Positions 1 to 9,373 are shown, numbered from the stretch's first letter. The stretch: 50,452 nucleotides of DNA from Paenibacillus artemisiicola (GCF_017652985.1 NZ_JAGGDJ010000042.1:1-50452), one strand, 5' to 3'. A program made the numbers and translations. The notes: generated from the sequence alone by a model not told the origin.

Positions 1-308
1 GGCGCCGCCGAAGCGGCCGGCTTCTCGCGGCTTGCCGACGCCGCCGCGGACAGCGTCGCGGCCATCGCGGCGGCCGCTTCCGGCGTCAGGGAAGCCCTCG
101 CCGCCGGTCTGGCGGCCGGTCTGGCGTGATCGCCGCCGTTCGATTCGGCCGCCGCGATCACTTCCGTTTTTTTCTTGCCGAACAGGCCAAGAAATCCGCC
201 GACGCGAATTTCCTTCGTGTTCAGGATGACGGCGTCCGCCCCGAGCTCGCTGCGGATCATGGGCAGTGCCTCCGGCAACGCGTTGACGACGTAGCGTTTC
301 ACCTTCAC
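1..308 (-). CDS. flhF: FlhF, SRP-type GTPase for flagellar placement (N-terminal part, runs off the left edge)
   Basis: About 102 codons of the N-terminus are present and the rest lies outside the window. FlhF is an SRP-like GTPase that fixes the position and number of flagella at the membrane. The first residues translate as MKVKRYVVNALPEALPMI followed by the family block SELGADAVILNTKEI and GGFLGLFGKKKTEVIAA. After that comes a low-complexity Ala/Arg/Pro-rich stretch that is usual for the variable B region. The start chosen is a GTG at 308 that overlaps the flhA stop (GTGA), which implies translational coupling. A second GTG six bases on is possible, but alignment of the MKVKR start with the family favours the first. 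The GTPase domain cannot be judged. Confidence 0.9.
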   Translation of the reverse strand, partial: MKVKRYVVNALPEALPMIRSELGADAVILNTKEIRVGGFLGLFGKKKTEVIAAAESNGGDHARPAARPAARASLTPEAAAAMAATLSAAASASREKPAASAA

Positions 309-2338
309 AGATTCACCACTCCCATGCTTTGAACTTCAATGCTCGGTTCCAGTTCGCTGTACGACAGGACGGGCACGTCCTGCATCGTGCGCTCGACGAT
401 TTGGCGGAGATACATGCGGATCGTCGGCGACGCGAGCACGATCGGCTGGTTGCCGGACTGAATTTGCCGGTTCACCTGTTCGTTCAGCTTCTGATAGATC
501 GTCTGCGTCGAAACCGGGTCGAGCGCCAAGTAGCTGCCCTGATCGGAGCTTTGCACCGATTCCGCGATTTTCTTCTCCAGCGACGGCCCGACGGTAATGA
601 CGCGCAGCGTGTCCCCCTGGTGGCTGTACTGCAGCGTGATTTGCCTCGAGAGCGCCTGGCGGACGTATTCCGTCAAAATGTCGGGATCCTTCGTAAAGGG
701 ACCGTGATCCGCCAGCGACTCGAAGATCGTCACCATGTCGCGGATCGAAATCTTCTCGCGAAGCAGCTTCGCCAGCACCTTCTGAACGTCGCCGACGTTC
801 AGAATCGAAGGAATGAGCTCGTCCACGAGCGCCGGGAACGCTTCCCTGACGTTGTCGATGAGCGCCTTCGTCTCCTGGCGGCCGATGAGTTCGTGCGCAT
901 GGCGCTTGATCAGCTCCGTCAGATGCGTCGCGACGACGGACGGCGGATCGACGACGGTATACCCGGTCAGCTCCGCCCGTTCCTTCATCGCCTCGTCGAT
1001 CCAGATCGCCGGCAGGCCGAACGCGGGCTCGGTCGTCTCGATGCCGACGATGCCTTCGTCGTCGAAGCCCGGGCTCATGGCCAAGTAATGGTTGAGCAGC
1101 AGCTCGCCGCGCGCGACGGTGTTCCCTTTGATTTTGATGACGTACTCGTTCGGCTTCAGCTGAATGTTGTCGCGGATCCGGATGACCGGCACGACAAGCC
1201 CGAGCTCCAGCGCGCATTGACGGCGGATCATGATGATCCGGTCGAGCAGGTCCCCGCCTTGCTGCGTATCCGCCAGCGGGATGAGGCCGTAGCCGAATTC
1301 GAATTCGATCGGATCCACCTGAAGCAGGCTGATGACGCTCTCCGGGCTTCGGACCTCTTCGATTTCCTGTTCCTCGACCATTTGCTCTTCGGCCTGCTGC
1401 CGCTTCGCCAGATTTTGCTGCATCCGGTAGCCCGCGAACGCGATCACGGCCGCGAACGGAAGCGTCGCGAGCGGTCCGATCGGCGTCGCGATGCCGAGCA
1501 GCCCGACCGTGCCCGCCACGATGTACAGCAGCTTCGGGTAGCGGAACAACTGGGACGTCACGTCCTGCGCCAGGTTGCCGTCGGAGGCGGCGCGCGTCAC
1601 GATCAGGCCGGTGGCGGTGGAGATGAGCAGCGCCGGAATTTGGCTGACCAGGCCGTCGCCGATCGTCAGGACCGAGAACGTGTTCAGGGAATCGGAGAAC
1701 CCCATGCCGTGGACCGCCATCCCGATGACGAAGCCGCCGATCAGGTTGATGAACAAAATGATGATGGAGGCGATGGCGTCGCCCTTGACGAATTTGCTCG
1801 CGCCGTCCATGGAGCCGTAAAAATCGGCTTCGCGCTCGATTTTTTGCCGGCGTTCCTTCGCGCCCTGCTCGTTGATCAAGCCGGCGTTCAAATCCGCGTC
1901 GATGCTCATCTGCTTGCCCGGCATCGCGTCGAGCGTGAACCGCGCGGCCACCTCGGCGACGCGCTCGGAGCCCTTCGTGATGACGATGAACTGCACCACG
2001 ACCAGAATCAGGAACACGACGAAGCCGATGGCGATCTGGCCGCCGGCCACCCAATTGCCGAACGTGCCGACGACCTTGCCCGCGTGCGCGTGCGCCAGGA
2101 TGTTGCGCGTCGTGGAGATGTTGAGCGCCAGCCGGAACAGCGTCGTGATGAGCAGCAGCGCCGGGAAGATCGAGAATTGCAGCGCGTCCTGCGTGTTCAT
2201 GGAGATGAGCAGGATCATCAAGGCCGCGGAGATGTTCACGATCAGCAGCACATCGAGCAGCGGAGTCGGAATCGGAATGACCATCATCAGCACGATGCCG
2301 ATAATTCCGACGAGTATGGATAAATCCCTGGCTTTCAT
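305..2338 (-). CDS. flhA: Flagellar export gate protein FlhA
   Basis: FlhA is the large inner-membrane component of the flagellar type III secretion export gate. The 677-residue length is typical. The N-terminal half (about residues 1-310) is a series of hydrophobic segments starting right after MKARDLSILVG. The FHIPEP signature lies in the cytoplasmic loop (ARFTLDAMPGKQMSIDADLN, then LINEQGAKERR). The C-terminal half is the soluble chaperone/substrate docking domain. The gene follows flhB after about 30 bp and its stop overlaps the flhF start. A plain family assignment with no oddities seen. Confidence 0.97.
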   Translation of the reverse strand: MKARDLSILVGIIGIVLMMVIPIPTPLLDVLLIVNISAALMILLISMNTQDALQFSIFPALLLITTLFRLALNISTTRNILAHAHAGKVVGTFGNWVAGGQIAIGFVVFLILVVVQFIVITKGSERVAEVAARFTLDAMPGKQMSIDADLNAGLINEQGAKERRQKIEREADFYGSMDGASKFVKGDAIASIIILFINLIGGFVIGMAVHGMGFSDSLNTFSVLTIGDGLVSQIPALLISTATGLIVTRAASDGNLAQDVTSQLFRYPKLLYIVAGTVGLLGIATPIGPLATLPFAAVIAFAGYRMQQNLAKRQQAEEQMVEEQEIEEVRSPESVISLLQVDPIEFEFGYGLIPLADTQQGGDLLDRIIMIRRQCALELGLVVPVIRIRDNIQLKPNEYVIKIKGNTVARGELLLNHYLAMSPGFDDEGIVGIETTEPAFGLPAIWIDEAMKERAELTGYTVVDPPSVVATHLTELIKRHAHELIGRQETKALIDNVREAFPALVDELIPSILNVGDVQKVLAKLLREKISIRDMVTIFESLADHGPFTKDPDILTEYVRQALSRQITLQYSHQGDTLRVITVGPSLEKKIAESVQSSDQGSYLALDPVSTQTIYQKLNEQVNRQIQSGNQPIVLASPTIRMYLRQIVERTMQDVPVLSYSELEPSIEVQSMGVVNL

Positions 2339-2368
2339 GACGTTCCCTCCACCATCGATGATGCGACG

Positions 2369-3460
2369 TTATTTCACTCGGTTCTTAAGCTTATATACAT
2401 AGGCCAGCACTTCGGCCACAGCCTGGAACAAGTCGGCCGGTACCGTATCCCCGATATCCGTCCGCTCGTACAGCGCTCTGGCCAGCGGCTTGTTTTCCAT
2501 CGTTATGACGTCGTGCTCCTTCGCGATCTCCCGGATCCGAAGCGCGACGAAGTCCATCCCTTTCGCGACGACCTTCGGGGCTTCCATTTTCGCGCCGTCG
2601 TACTGCAGCGCGATCGCGAAGTGGGTCGGGTTCGTGATGACCACGTCCGCCTTCGGCACCTGCTGCATCATGCGCTGAAGCGCCGCGCGGCGCTGCCGTT
2701 CGCGTATTTTCCCTTTAATGAGCGGATCGCCTTCGGCTTTCTTGTGCTCGTCCTTGATGTCCTGCTTCGACATGCGCAGGCTCTTCTCGTGCTCGAATCG
2801 TTTGTAGAAATAATCGAAGACGGCGATCGCGACGAGAATCGCGCCGATCTCGACGCCGAGCCGGATCGTGACGCTCGCGATGAAGCCGAAAATGTTGCCG
2901 ATCGACACGGTGGCCAGTCCCAGAATGCGGTCTTTCTCGCTCATGAGGGTCGCATAGACGACGAGCCCGATCACGAGCAGCTTCAAAATGTTTTTGACGA
3001 ACTCGACGACGGAATGCAGCGAGAAAATAGTTTTCAACCCTTTGACCGGGTTGAGCTTGCCGAATTTCATTTTGAGCGGTTCGCCCGTGAAGAGAATGCC
3101 GATCTGCATGTAATTGCCGAGCAGCGCCACCAGCAGGGCGATGACGAAAATCGGCGCAAGCAGCATCAGCCCTTGCATCATCAGGTCGGAGAACAACGTC
3201 ACGACGTTCTCGGTCGTCACGTCCATCAGCAGCTTCTGTTCCAGCAGCAGGCCGAACAAGGACATGAGCCGTTCCTTGTAATACCCGCCTAGCATGAGGA
3301 AGCTGAGGAAGACGAACAGCAGGATGAACGCGGCCGGGAGCTCCGGACTCTTGGCGAGTTGGCCTTTTTTGCGCGCTTCCTCCCGTTTTTTCGGCGTTGC
3401 GCGCTCCGTCTTTTCCTGGGAGAACAGCTGCAAGTCGAGCGCCCAACGGTAATTCTTCAT
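2369..3460 (-). CDS. flhB: Flagellar export switch protein FlhB
   Basis: FlhB sits in the export gate and switches secretion from rod/hook substrates to filament substrates after self-cleavage. The 363-residue protein begins with the usual LQLFSQEKTERATPKKREEA cytoplasmic segment. It has hydrophobic segments at about residues 41-60, 92-118, 155-175 and 185-220, followed by a charged linker. The autocleavage motif NPTH is intact at residues 277-280 within VVITNPTHFAIALQY. Sixteen bases separate it from fliR. A short FlhB C-domain paralogue is encoded at 48893-49216. Confidence 0.97.
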   Translation of the reverse strand: MKNYRWALDLQLFSQEKTERATPKKREEARKKGQLAKSPELPAAFILLFVFLSFLMLGGYYKERLMSLFGLLLEQKLLMDVTTENVVTLFSDLMMQGLMLLAPIFVIALLVALLGNYMQIGILFTGEPLKMKFGKLNPVKGLKTIFSLHSVVEFVKNILKLLVIGLVVYATLMSEKDRILGLATVSIGNIFGFIASVTIRLGVEIGAILVAIAVFDYFYKRFEHEKSLRMSKQDIKDEHKKAEGDPLIKGKIRERQRRAALQRMMQQVPKADVVITNPTHFAIALQYDGAKMEAPKVVAKGMDFVALRIREIAKEHDVITMENKPLARALYERTDIGDTVPADLFQAVAEVLAYVYKLKNRVK

Positions 3461-3476
3461 CGCGGAATCCTCCCAC

Positions 3477-4274
3477 TCAAGATGCCGGACCTTGCAAGAT
3501 CGAAAAGAGCTTCTGCATCGCGTCGAACATCTGCGCGAAGATGTGTTCGTACAGCGTGACCAATCCCGGCATCAGGACGGCCAGCATGAGGAAGCCGACG
3601 AGAATCTTGATCGGAATGCCGATCACGAACACGTTGTACTGCGGCGCGGTCCGGGCGAGAAACCCGAGCCCGACGTCCGTCAGGAACATCGCCGCGACGA
3701 GCGGCGCGGACATCTGGAGCGCCAGCATGAACGTCTGGGCGAACATCTGAACCAGGAAGGTCGAGATGCTCCCGGTCTTCAAGTGCAGAAACAGCGTGTT
3801 GGACAGCGGAATCCAGTCGTAGCTTTGCAAGAGCGCGGACAGCAGGTAATGATGCCCGTTGATCGAGAGAAACACCAGCGTCGCGATCATTCCCTTGAAA
3901 TTGCCGAGGAGCGGAGCCGAAGCCCCCGTCATCGGGTCGATGATGCTCGCCATGCCGAAGCCCATCTGCATGTCGATGAAGCTGCCGGCGGTATTGATGA
4001 CCGCGAAAAACAAGTAGGCGGCGAATCCGAGCAGGACGCCCGCCAGGATCTCGCGAATGATGGCCAGGATGTATTCGGCGTCCGGCACGATGGTTTGCTT
4101 CATGCCGTACGTCAGAAACACGAGGAGCGATACGAAAAAACAGAGTCCGATTTTAAACGTCTTCGGCACGTTTCGCGTTGAAAAGACCGGCGCCACGACG
4201 AAAAATGCTGTAATTCGACAAAAAATAAGCAAAAAAATAGGAAACCCCTTGTAAACCAGCTCCACCCGACTCAC
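3477..4274 (-). CDS. fliR: Flagellar export gate protein FliR
   Basis: FliR forms the export gate core with FliP and FliQ. The 265-residue protein is almost wholly hydrophobic with several transmembrane segments. It carries the family patterns FRITAFFVVAPVF-like near the start (here FCRITAFFVVAPVFSTRNVP) and MQMGFGMASIIDP in the middle. The chosen GTG start at 4274 lies three bases after the fliQ stop. Another GTG nine bases on is an alternative because neither has a strong ribosome binding site. Expression is probably coupled to fliQ. Confidence 0.96.
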   Translation of the reverse strand: MSRVELVYKGFPIFLLIFCRITAFFVVAPVFSTRNVPKTFKIGLCFFVSLLVFLTYGMKQTIVPDAEYILAIIREILAGVLLGFAAYLFFAVINTAGSFIDMQMGFGMASIIDPMTGASAPLLGNFKGMIATLVFLSINGHHYLLSALLQSYDWIPLSNTLFLHLKTGSISTFLVQMFAQTFMLALQMSAPLVAAMFLTDVGLGFLARTAPQYNVFVIGIPIKILVGFLMLAVLMPGLVTLYEHIFAQMFDAMQKLFSILQGPAS

Positions 4275-4277
4275 AGC

Positions 4278-4547
4278 CTATCCGATGTATTTATACAAGT
4301 TGTTCAGGAGGTTGTAAGTGAAATCGACCAACGTGTTCAAAATCCATGGACCGAACAGCAGCACGGACAGCAGAACCGCCGCCACCTTCGGCACGAAAGC
4401 CAGCGTTTGCTCCTGGATTTGCGTCGTCGCCTGAAAAATGCTGACGATCAATCCGACGATCAGCCCGACGACCAGCATCGGGGCGCTTGCTTTTAACACC
4501 GTATAGACCGCCTGTCCGGCCAGCGCGATGATGAAGTCCGTACTCAT
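4278..4547 (-). CDS. fliQ: Flagellar export gate protein FliQ
   Basis: FliQ is a small two-helix membrane subunit of the export gate. At 89 residues it has the standard size. It shows two hydrophobic helices (about residues 15-40 and 52-75) separated by the conserved QATTQIQEQTL turn. It lies between fliP and fliR in the usual order. The start ATG at 4547 is preceded by a GGAG-type ribosome binding site. Confidence 0.97.
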   Translation of the reverse strand: MSTDFIIALAGQAVYTVLKASAPMLVVGLIVGLIVSIFQATTQIQEQTLAFVPKVAAVLLSVLLFGPWILNTLVDFTYNLLNNLYKYIG

Positions 4548-4569
4548 GATGCACTCCTTCCCAGCAGGG

Positions 4570-5328
4570 CTATGTCGTGTTAAAGCTGAGCAATAGCGAC
4601 TTAACGACGAGATACCAGCCGTCCACGAGCACGAACAGGAGGATTTTGAACGGCAGCGAAATCATGACGGGCGGCAGCATCATCATCCCCATCGCCATCA
4701 AGGTGCTCGCGACGACCATGTCGATGATGAGAAACGGAATAAAGATCATGAAGCCCATTTGGAACGACGTTCGCAGCTCGCTGAGCGCGTAGGCCGGCAC
4801 CATGACGGTGATCGGAATGTCCGAGTAGGTCTTCGGCGTCTCCGTCTTCGTGTATTTCATGAACAGCTCGAGGTCCTTCTCCCGCGTCTGGTTGAACATG
4901 AATTTCTTCATCGGATCCGCCGCTTTGCCGAGCGCTTGCGTCTGCGTCAGCTCGCCCTTCAAGTAAGGCTGGAGCGCGACGTCGTTCACCGCGCCGAGCG
5001 TCGGGGACATGATGAAGAACGTCAGGAACATCGCGAGGCCGACCAGCACTTGGTTCGGCGGCATCGATTGCGTGCCGAGCGAGGTGCGCACGAAGCCGAG
5101 CACGATGACGATTCGCGTGAAGCTGGTCATGAGGACCAAGATGCCCGGAGCCACGCTGAGCACGGTAATGATGAGCAGCAGCGACAAGGCGCTCGTTCCG
5201 GGCGATTCGCCGCTTTCGCCGCCGATGTTGACGCTGACGTTCGGGAGCGGTTCCGCGAACGCGTGCGCGTGGAATAGCAGTCCGGCGAACAGGAGAGCCA
5301 GCGACGTCAATATGATTTTTTTGTTCAT
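4570..5328 (-). CDS. fliP: Flagellar export gate protein FliP
   Basis: FliP is the main pore subunit of the flagellar export gate. The protein has 252 residues. Residues 1-25 form a cleavable-looking signal peptide (MNKKIILTSLALLFAGLLFH then AHAFAEP). The family core follows, with TSFTRIVIVLGFVRTSLGTQ and PPNQVLVGLAMFLTFFIM, and the C-terminal helices MGFMIFIPFLIIDMVVAS. The start overlaps the end of the fliO-like gene by four bases, a sign of coupled translation. Confidence 0.97.
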   Translation of the reverse strand: MNKKIILTSLALLFAGLLFHAHAFAEPLPNVSVNIGGESGESPGTSALSLLLIITVLSVAPGILVLMTSFTRIVIVLGFVRTSLGTQSMPPNQVLVGLAMFLTFFIMSPTLGAVNDVALQPYLKGELTQTQALGKAADPMKKFMFNQTREKDLELFMKYTKTETPKTYSDIPITVMVPAYALSELRTSFQMGFMIFIPFLIIDMVVASTLMAMGMMMLPPVMISLPFKILLFVLVDGWYLVVKSLLLSFNTT

Positions 5329-5942
5329 TCGTCCAGCAACCGATCCTTGTGATTTTGCTCGTTAAGCAGGTCTTCGACTTTTTGTTTTCGGTCCGCCTGG
5401 CGCTTCATTCCGTCGTTCAGCAGCTCCTTGAACGACACGGCCGACGACCAGTTCTCGCCCGGCGGCGCGGAAGGCGTCTGCTTGTTGCGAAGCCGGCCCA
5501 GCCATTCGGCCATCGTCGGCGGGTTCCACGCGCGGCCGTTCTGCTGCTCGATGGCGTTCAGGATGGCCGCAACGGCTTCGGGATCGTCGATTTTGTCCAG
5601 CATCGTAATGTCTTCCCCGACCCCGACCACGTACAACCGCCCCGACAGCTCGACGACCTGCAGCGACTTGTTCTGGCCGAGCGGAATGCCGCCGAGCGAC
5701 CGCAGCGCCTTGTTGGTGCCCCAGCCGCGGTTGCGGCTGGCCAGCCACTTGATCAGCAAGACGATGAGGCCGATCACCAGCAGGAGCGCGACGATGACCC
5801 AGATCAGATAGCCGATGCCGGTTCCGGAGCCGAAGTCGGGCTGGCCTTCGTCCGCCGAAGGCGCCGCCGACGCGAGGCTCGCCGTCGCCAGCCAAGCGGA
5901 GACGGCCGTTCCCGCGAGCCGGAATCCTTTCCGAACCTTCAT
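5325..5942 (-). CDS. fliO: FliO-type flagellar biosynthesis protein (FliZ of Bacillus)
   Basis: FliO helps FliP assemble into the export gate. This 205-residue protein has an N-terminal signal or hydrophobic segment (residues about 8-27), a second membrane helix at about residues 45-68 (LIWVIVALLLVIGLIVLLIK), then a small soluble domain with the FliO-like stretch RSLGGIPLGQNKSLQVVELS and a charged C-terminus. It sits between cheY and fliP, where Bacillus has fliZ. The assignment rests on position and architecture as much as on sequence. Confidence 0.88.
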   Translation of the reverse strand: MKVRKGFRLAGTAVSAWLATASLASAAPSADEGQPDFGSGTGIGYLIWVIVALLLVIGLIVLLIKWLASRNRGWGTNKALRSLGGIPLGQNKSLQVVELSGRLYVVGVGEDITMLDKIDDPEAVAAILNAIEQQNGRAWNPPTMAEWLGRLRNKQTPSAPPGENWSSAVSFKELLNDGMKRQADRKQKVEDLLNEQNHKDRLLDE

Positions 5943-5946
5943 CCGG

Positions 5947-6309
5947 TTAACCCAGCGTTTTCTTGATCGCTTCGATGACGCGGTCGGCTTGGAACGGCTT
6001 GACGATGAAATCCTTCGCGCCGGCTTGGATGGCGTCGATGACCATCGCTTGCTGGCCCATGGCCGAGCACATGATGACTTTGGCGTTGCCGTCGATTTTT
6101 TTGATTTCTTTCAAGGCGACGATGCCGTCCATCTCGGGCATCGTGATGTCCATCGTGATGAGATCCGGCTTCAGTTCCTTGTACTTCTCGATCGCCTGCG
6201 CGCCGTCTTGCGCCTCGCCGACCACTTCATAGCCGTTCTTCGTCAAAATGTCACGGATCATCATTCTCATAAAAGCTGCGTCGTCAACGATCAAAATGCG
6301 GTTTGCCAT
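5947..6309 (-). CDS. cheY: Chemotaxis response regulator CheY
   Basis: A single receiver domain of 120 residues that, when phosphorylated by CheA, binds the flagellar switch. The acidic pair D9-D10, the phosphoacceptor D54 (in MDITMP), S82 and K104 (in IVKPF) are all present. It lies between fliY and fliO, the Bacillus arrangement. The neighbouring FliM and FliY both carry N-terminal CheY-P docking motifs. No DNA-binding output domain is attached. Confidence 0.97.
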   Translation of the reverse strand: MANRILIVDDAAFMRMMIRDILTKNGYEVVGEAQDGAQAIEKYKELKPDLITMDITMPEMDGIVALKEIKKIDGNAKVIMCSAMGQQAMVIDAIQAGAKDFIVKPFQADRVIEAIKKTLG

Positions 6310-6328
6310 TGCTTCTTCCCCCTAGATG

Positions 6329-7633
6329 TTATTGTAACTTTTGAATCCGATCCCATTGGCTGACGATGTCGGTTACCCGGACCCCGAAATTTTCGTCGAT
6401 AACGACAACCTCGCCTTTCGCGATCAGCTTGTTATTGACCAAAATGTCCACGGGCTCGCCCGCCAGCTTGTCCAATTCAATAATGGAACCTTGAGACAAT
6501 TCAAGAATATCTTTGATTTGTTTCTGAGTCCTTCCTAATTCTACTGTGACCTTCAACGGAATGTCGAGCAATAAATTGAGGTTGGAATCGTCCGTTTGCA
6601 CGTACGGCGCGCCTTGAAAATTCGCGAATTGAACCGGCTGAACCGTCGCGCTCCGGTTCTGCATGGCGCCGTAAGTTTGCGGCCCCGCGGGCGGCGCGGC
6701 GGCATACTGCGGCATCGGCGGCTGCGCGTAAGCCGGCGGCTGCTGCATCGGCGCGGCCGGCGGCTCCATCGGCATCGTCGCCGGCATAGACGACGGCGCA
6801 GGCGCTGGCGCGGATGCGTACGGCTCGGCGTACGAAGCGGCGGTTTCCGCCATCGCCACATGGGCTGCGGCGGCGACGGGAGCGGCCGTCGGCGTCGGTG
6901 CCGGCGCTGCGGCCGGTGCCGGATCGGATGCTCCGCCCATCAGCGTGTCGACCATCTCCTTCGCGAACGCGATCGGAAGCAGCTGCATGATGGTGGAATC
7001 GATCAGATCGCCGATCATCAGGCGGAACGATACTTTAATGAAGCGATCGTCGGGCGGCAGGTTTTCGACGCCTTCCCCATTGGACACGTCGAGAATGTTG
7101 ATCCCCGGCGGCGAGATGTTGACGAACCGGTTGAAGATGGTCGACATCGACGTCGCCGAGGAGCCCATCATTTGGTTCATCGCCTCTTGCACGGCGCTGA
7201 TGTGAATCTCGTTCAGCTCCGAACCGAGCAGCTTCCCTTCGCCGCCTAGCATGAGATCCGCGATCGTCTGCGCGTCCTTCGTCTTGATGACGAGCGAATT
7301 GATGCCTTGGAAGCCGTCCACGTAGCTGACCGACACGGCGACGTGCGGGCGCGGAAATTCTTCGTCCAGTTCGCTGCGGCGGATCAGGGATACCTGCGGG
7401 GTCGTGATGTCGACTTTGCGGCCGAGCAGCGTCGAGAGCGCCGTTGCCGCGCTTCCGAACGTAATGTTGCCGATTTCCCCCAGCGCATCCTGCTCGATCG
7501 AGCTCAGGTAGGTGTTCAATTCTTGTTCCCGGCTCATCGGCTCCGGCGCCGAGGCGGGCATATCGGGCTCGTCGGAGGTTTGACGCAGCAAGGCATCGAT
7601 CTCTTCTTGCGATAAGTAATCTTTACTCGTCAT
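6329..7633 (-). CDS. fliY: Flagellar switch/CheY-P phosphatase protein FliY
   Basis: FliY is a C-ring switch protein that in Bacillus also dephosphorylates CheY-P. The chosen ATG at 7633 gives 434 residues beginning MTSKDYLSQEEIDALLRQ, the same CheY-docking motif as in FliM. Residues about 35-215 form a CheC-like domain. A long Pro/Ala-rich linker (about residues 230-340) is followed by a C-terminal SpoA/FliN domain (LLLDIPLKVTVELGRTQKQI). The start lies inside the end of fliM (11-base overlap), so translation is coupled. A longer frame runs upstream to 7666 but overlaps fliM further without a better start. Confidence 0.94.
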   Translation of the reverse strand: MTSKDYLSQEEIDALLRQTSDEPDMPASAPEPMSREQELNTYLSSIEQDALGEIGNITFGSAATALSTLLGRKVDITTPQVSLIRRSELDEEFPRPHVAVSVSYVDGFQGINSLVIKTKDAQTIADLMLGGEGKLLGSELNEIHISAVQEAMNQMMGSSATSMSTIFNRFVNISPPGINILDVSNGEGVENLPPDDRFIKVSFRLMIGDLIDSTIMQLLPIAFAKEMVDTLMGGASDPAPAAAPAPTPTAAPVAAAAHVAMAETAASYAEPYASAPAPAPSSMPATMPMEPPAAPMQQPPAYAQPPMPQYAAAPPAGPQTYGAMQNRSATVQPVQFANFQGAPYVQTDDSNLNLLLDIPLKVTVELGRTQKQIKDILELSQGSIIELDKLAGEPVDILVNNKLIAKGEVVVIDENFGVRVTDIVSQWDRIQKLQ

Positions 7634-8624
7634 ATTCTTCTTCGACTCCTTCGGTGAGAACTTCATTGATCTGAACGGCCATGCGATCCTTGACCGACCC
7701 GGGACTTCCGATGAACTTCAACTTGTCCCCGACTTTGATATCCAGCCCCTGATCGATGGATTTGTTCAATGAAATGACATCCCCAATCGAAAGACCCAGA
7801 AACTCGCGAATCGAAATGCTGGAGTTGCCGAGTTCGCAAACGATCGGCAGCTTGGCCTTGCTGACCCGCTGCTTCAGTACCTCGACCTCCTCGGGCGCCC
7901 GCGTCTTCTTCTGCGAAACGAACCAATGGTGGACGGACAGGCGCGGCATGATCGGCTCGATGACGACATGCGGGATGCAGAGGTTGATCATGCCCGTCGT
8001 GTCGCCGATTTTGGTGCTGAGCGAGATGAGCGCGATCGTCTCGTTCGGCGAGACGATCTGCATGAACTGCGGGTTCGTCTCCAGCGCTTCGAGCCGCGGC
8101 TGAAGATCGACGATCGTCTTCCACGCCTCCTGCAGGCTCTCGAACGTGCGGCTGAAGATCCGCTCCATGATCGTCGTCTCGATTTCCGTCAAGGCGTTGA
8201 TCTTGGAAGGCGCCAGCCCCTGGCCGCCGAGCATGCGGTCCAGCATCGCGTAAGCGACGTTCGGATGCACTTCGAGCACCATGCGGCCTTCGAGCGGCTC
8301 GGCTTCGAAAATGTTCAGAATCGTCATCTTCGGAATGGACCGGATAAATTCGTCATACGGCAGCTGTTCGACCTGAACGACGTTGATCTGAACGAACGTG
8401 CGAAGCTGCGCGGAGAAATAAGTGGTCAAGTATCGCGCGAAGTTTTCATGAATCCGCGTCAAGCTCCGGATATGATCCTTCGAGAACCGGACGGCGCGCT
8501 TGAATTCATAGACGCGGATTTTTTTCTGCGTTTCTTCCTTCTTCAGTTCCTCCGCGTCCATCTCGCCGGACGACAAGGCGGCAAGCAGCGCGTCGATCTC
8601 GTTCTGCGACAAAACGTCAACCAT
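7623..8624 (-). CDS. fliM: Flagellar motor switch protein FliM
   Basis: FliM is the C-ring protein that receives CheY-P and sets rotation direction. The 333-residue product starts MVDVLSQNEIDALLAALSSG, which is the CheY-P binding peptide. A CheC-like middle domain and a C-terminal SpoA domain (KAKLPIVCELGNSSISIREF) follow. The ATG at 8624 is chosen because AGGAGG lies eight bases upstream. An in-frame GTG nine bases earlier falls inside that ribosome binding site. Confidence 0.97.
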   Translation of the reverse strand: MVDVLSQNEIDALLAALSSGEMDAEELKKEETQKKIRVYEFKRAVRFSKDHIRSLTRIHENFARYLTTYFSAQLRTFVQINVVQVEQLPYDEFIRSIPKMTILNIFEAEPLEGRMVLEVHPNVAYAMLDRMLGGQGLAPSKINALTEIETTIMERIFSRTFESLQEAWKTIVDLQPRLEALETNPQFMQIVSPNETIALISLSTKIGDTTGMINLCIPHVVIEPIMPRLSVHHWFVSQKKTRAPEEVEVLKQRVSKAKLPIVCELGNSSISIREFLGLSIGDVISLNKSIDQGLDIKVGDKLKFIGSPGSVKDRMAVQINEVLTEGVEEEYDE

Positions 8625-8666
8625 TTTTCTCACCTCCTTGAACGGAATGCGGCAAAATCCTGATGC

Positions 8667-9149
8667 TTACAGCTTCGTTACGATATAGTCCGTGATTTCG
8701 ACGTTGATGAGCTTGCCGTGCGGCAGCTCGGGATTTATCAAATTAAGCAGTTCCGTGCAAAGCTTGTCTTTCCCCTGCGAGCCGTTGATTTCTTCCGGTT
8801 TCATGTCGGAAAGCGTTCGAATGATGATCGGCTTGATCTGGATGTCCTTGATTTTATCGAAATCTTTCTTCGTCGACTTGTCGTCCAGTTGAAAAGCTAA
8901 GCCGAGAACCGCAACGTAATCGGAGTCCAATAAATTCGTTTGAATCTTGTCGATCGTGCTGGTCAATTCCACGCGTTTATCCGCGGAAAGCTTCTCCGTC
9001 TTGACGTCCGCCGCTTCGTCGGCCGCTTTGGCCGCCGCGTTTTGGGTACCGCCTCCGTCGATGACGGAGTTGAACAGAATGACGGCCACGACCGCGATCA
9101 GCGTGATCGCGAGCAAGGTGGTAATGAGCCAAGGCAGCATTTTCTTCAT
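8667..9149 (-). CDS. fliL: Flagellar basal body-associated protein FliL
   Basis: FliL is a single-pass membrane protein next to the stator that supports motor torque. The product has 160 residues with one transmembrane helix near the start (about residues 6-29) and an extracytoplasmic domain ending LINVEITDYIVTKL, the typical FliL C-terminal strand. Its start overlaps the flbD stop by four bases, matching the Bacillus operon order flbD-fliL-fliM. Confidence 0.92.
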   Translation of the reverse strand: MKKMLPWLITTLLAITLIAVVAVILFNSVIDGGGTQNAAAKAADEAADVKTEKLSADKRVELTSTIDKIQTNLLDSDYVAVLGLAFQLDDKSTKKDFDKIKDIQIKPIIIRTLSDMKPEEINGSQGKDKLCTELLNLINPELPHGKLINVEITDYIVTKL

Positions 9150-9373
9150 GGGGATGTTCCCTCCGTTTGATCGCTCTTGATGGTCGCCGCATAGACGCCG
9201 ATCGACCGAAGATAAGACTGTATGGAGGAAATGACGTCGTTTGCTTTCTCCAACACCAGTATTTTTTTGCCCGTCGTGAGCGTGATCAGCGTGTCGGGCG
9301 TTTCTTCGACTAACTCGATGAGCAGCGCGTTTAGATGTACCGTCTTGCCGTTCAAACGCGTTACAGCAATCAT
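9146..9373 (-). CDS. flbD: FlbD-family small flagellar protein
   Basis: A 75-residue protein of the FlbD/SwrD family, which in B. subtilis raises swarming motor power. It has the family pattern MIAVTRLNGKTVHLNALLIE followed by ETPDTLITLTTGKKILVLE. It sits between the hook gene and fliL, as in Bacillus, and overlaps fliL by four bases. It is unrelated to the proteobacterial regulator also called FlbD. Confidence 0.92.
   Translation of the reverse strand: MIAVTRLNGKTVHLNALLIELVEETPDTLITLTTGKKILVLEKANDVISSIQSYLRSIGVYAATIKSDQTEGTSP

Noticed and set aside
329..2323. 664-codon rightward open frame opposite flhA, and similar long frames opposite fliI, fliY, topA, fliK and sucC
   Set aside because: The product is Arg/Asp/His-rich without domains and mirrors a well-identified gene on the other strand. 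High GC and biased third positions create such frames.
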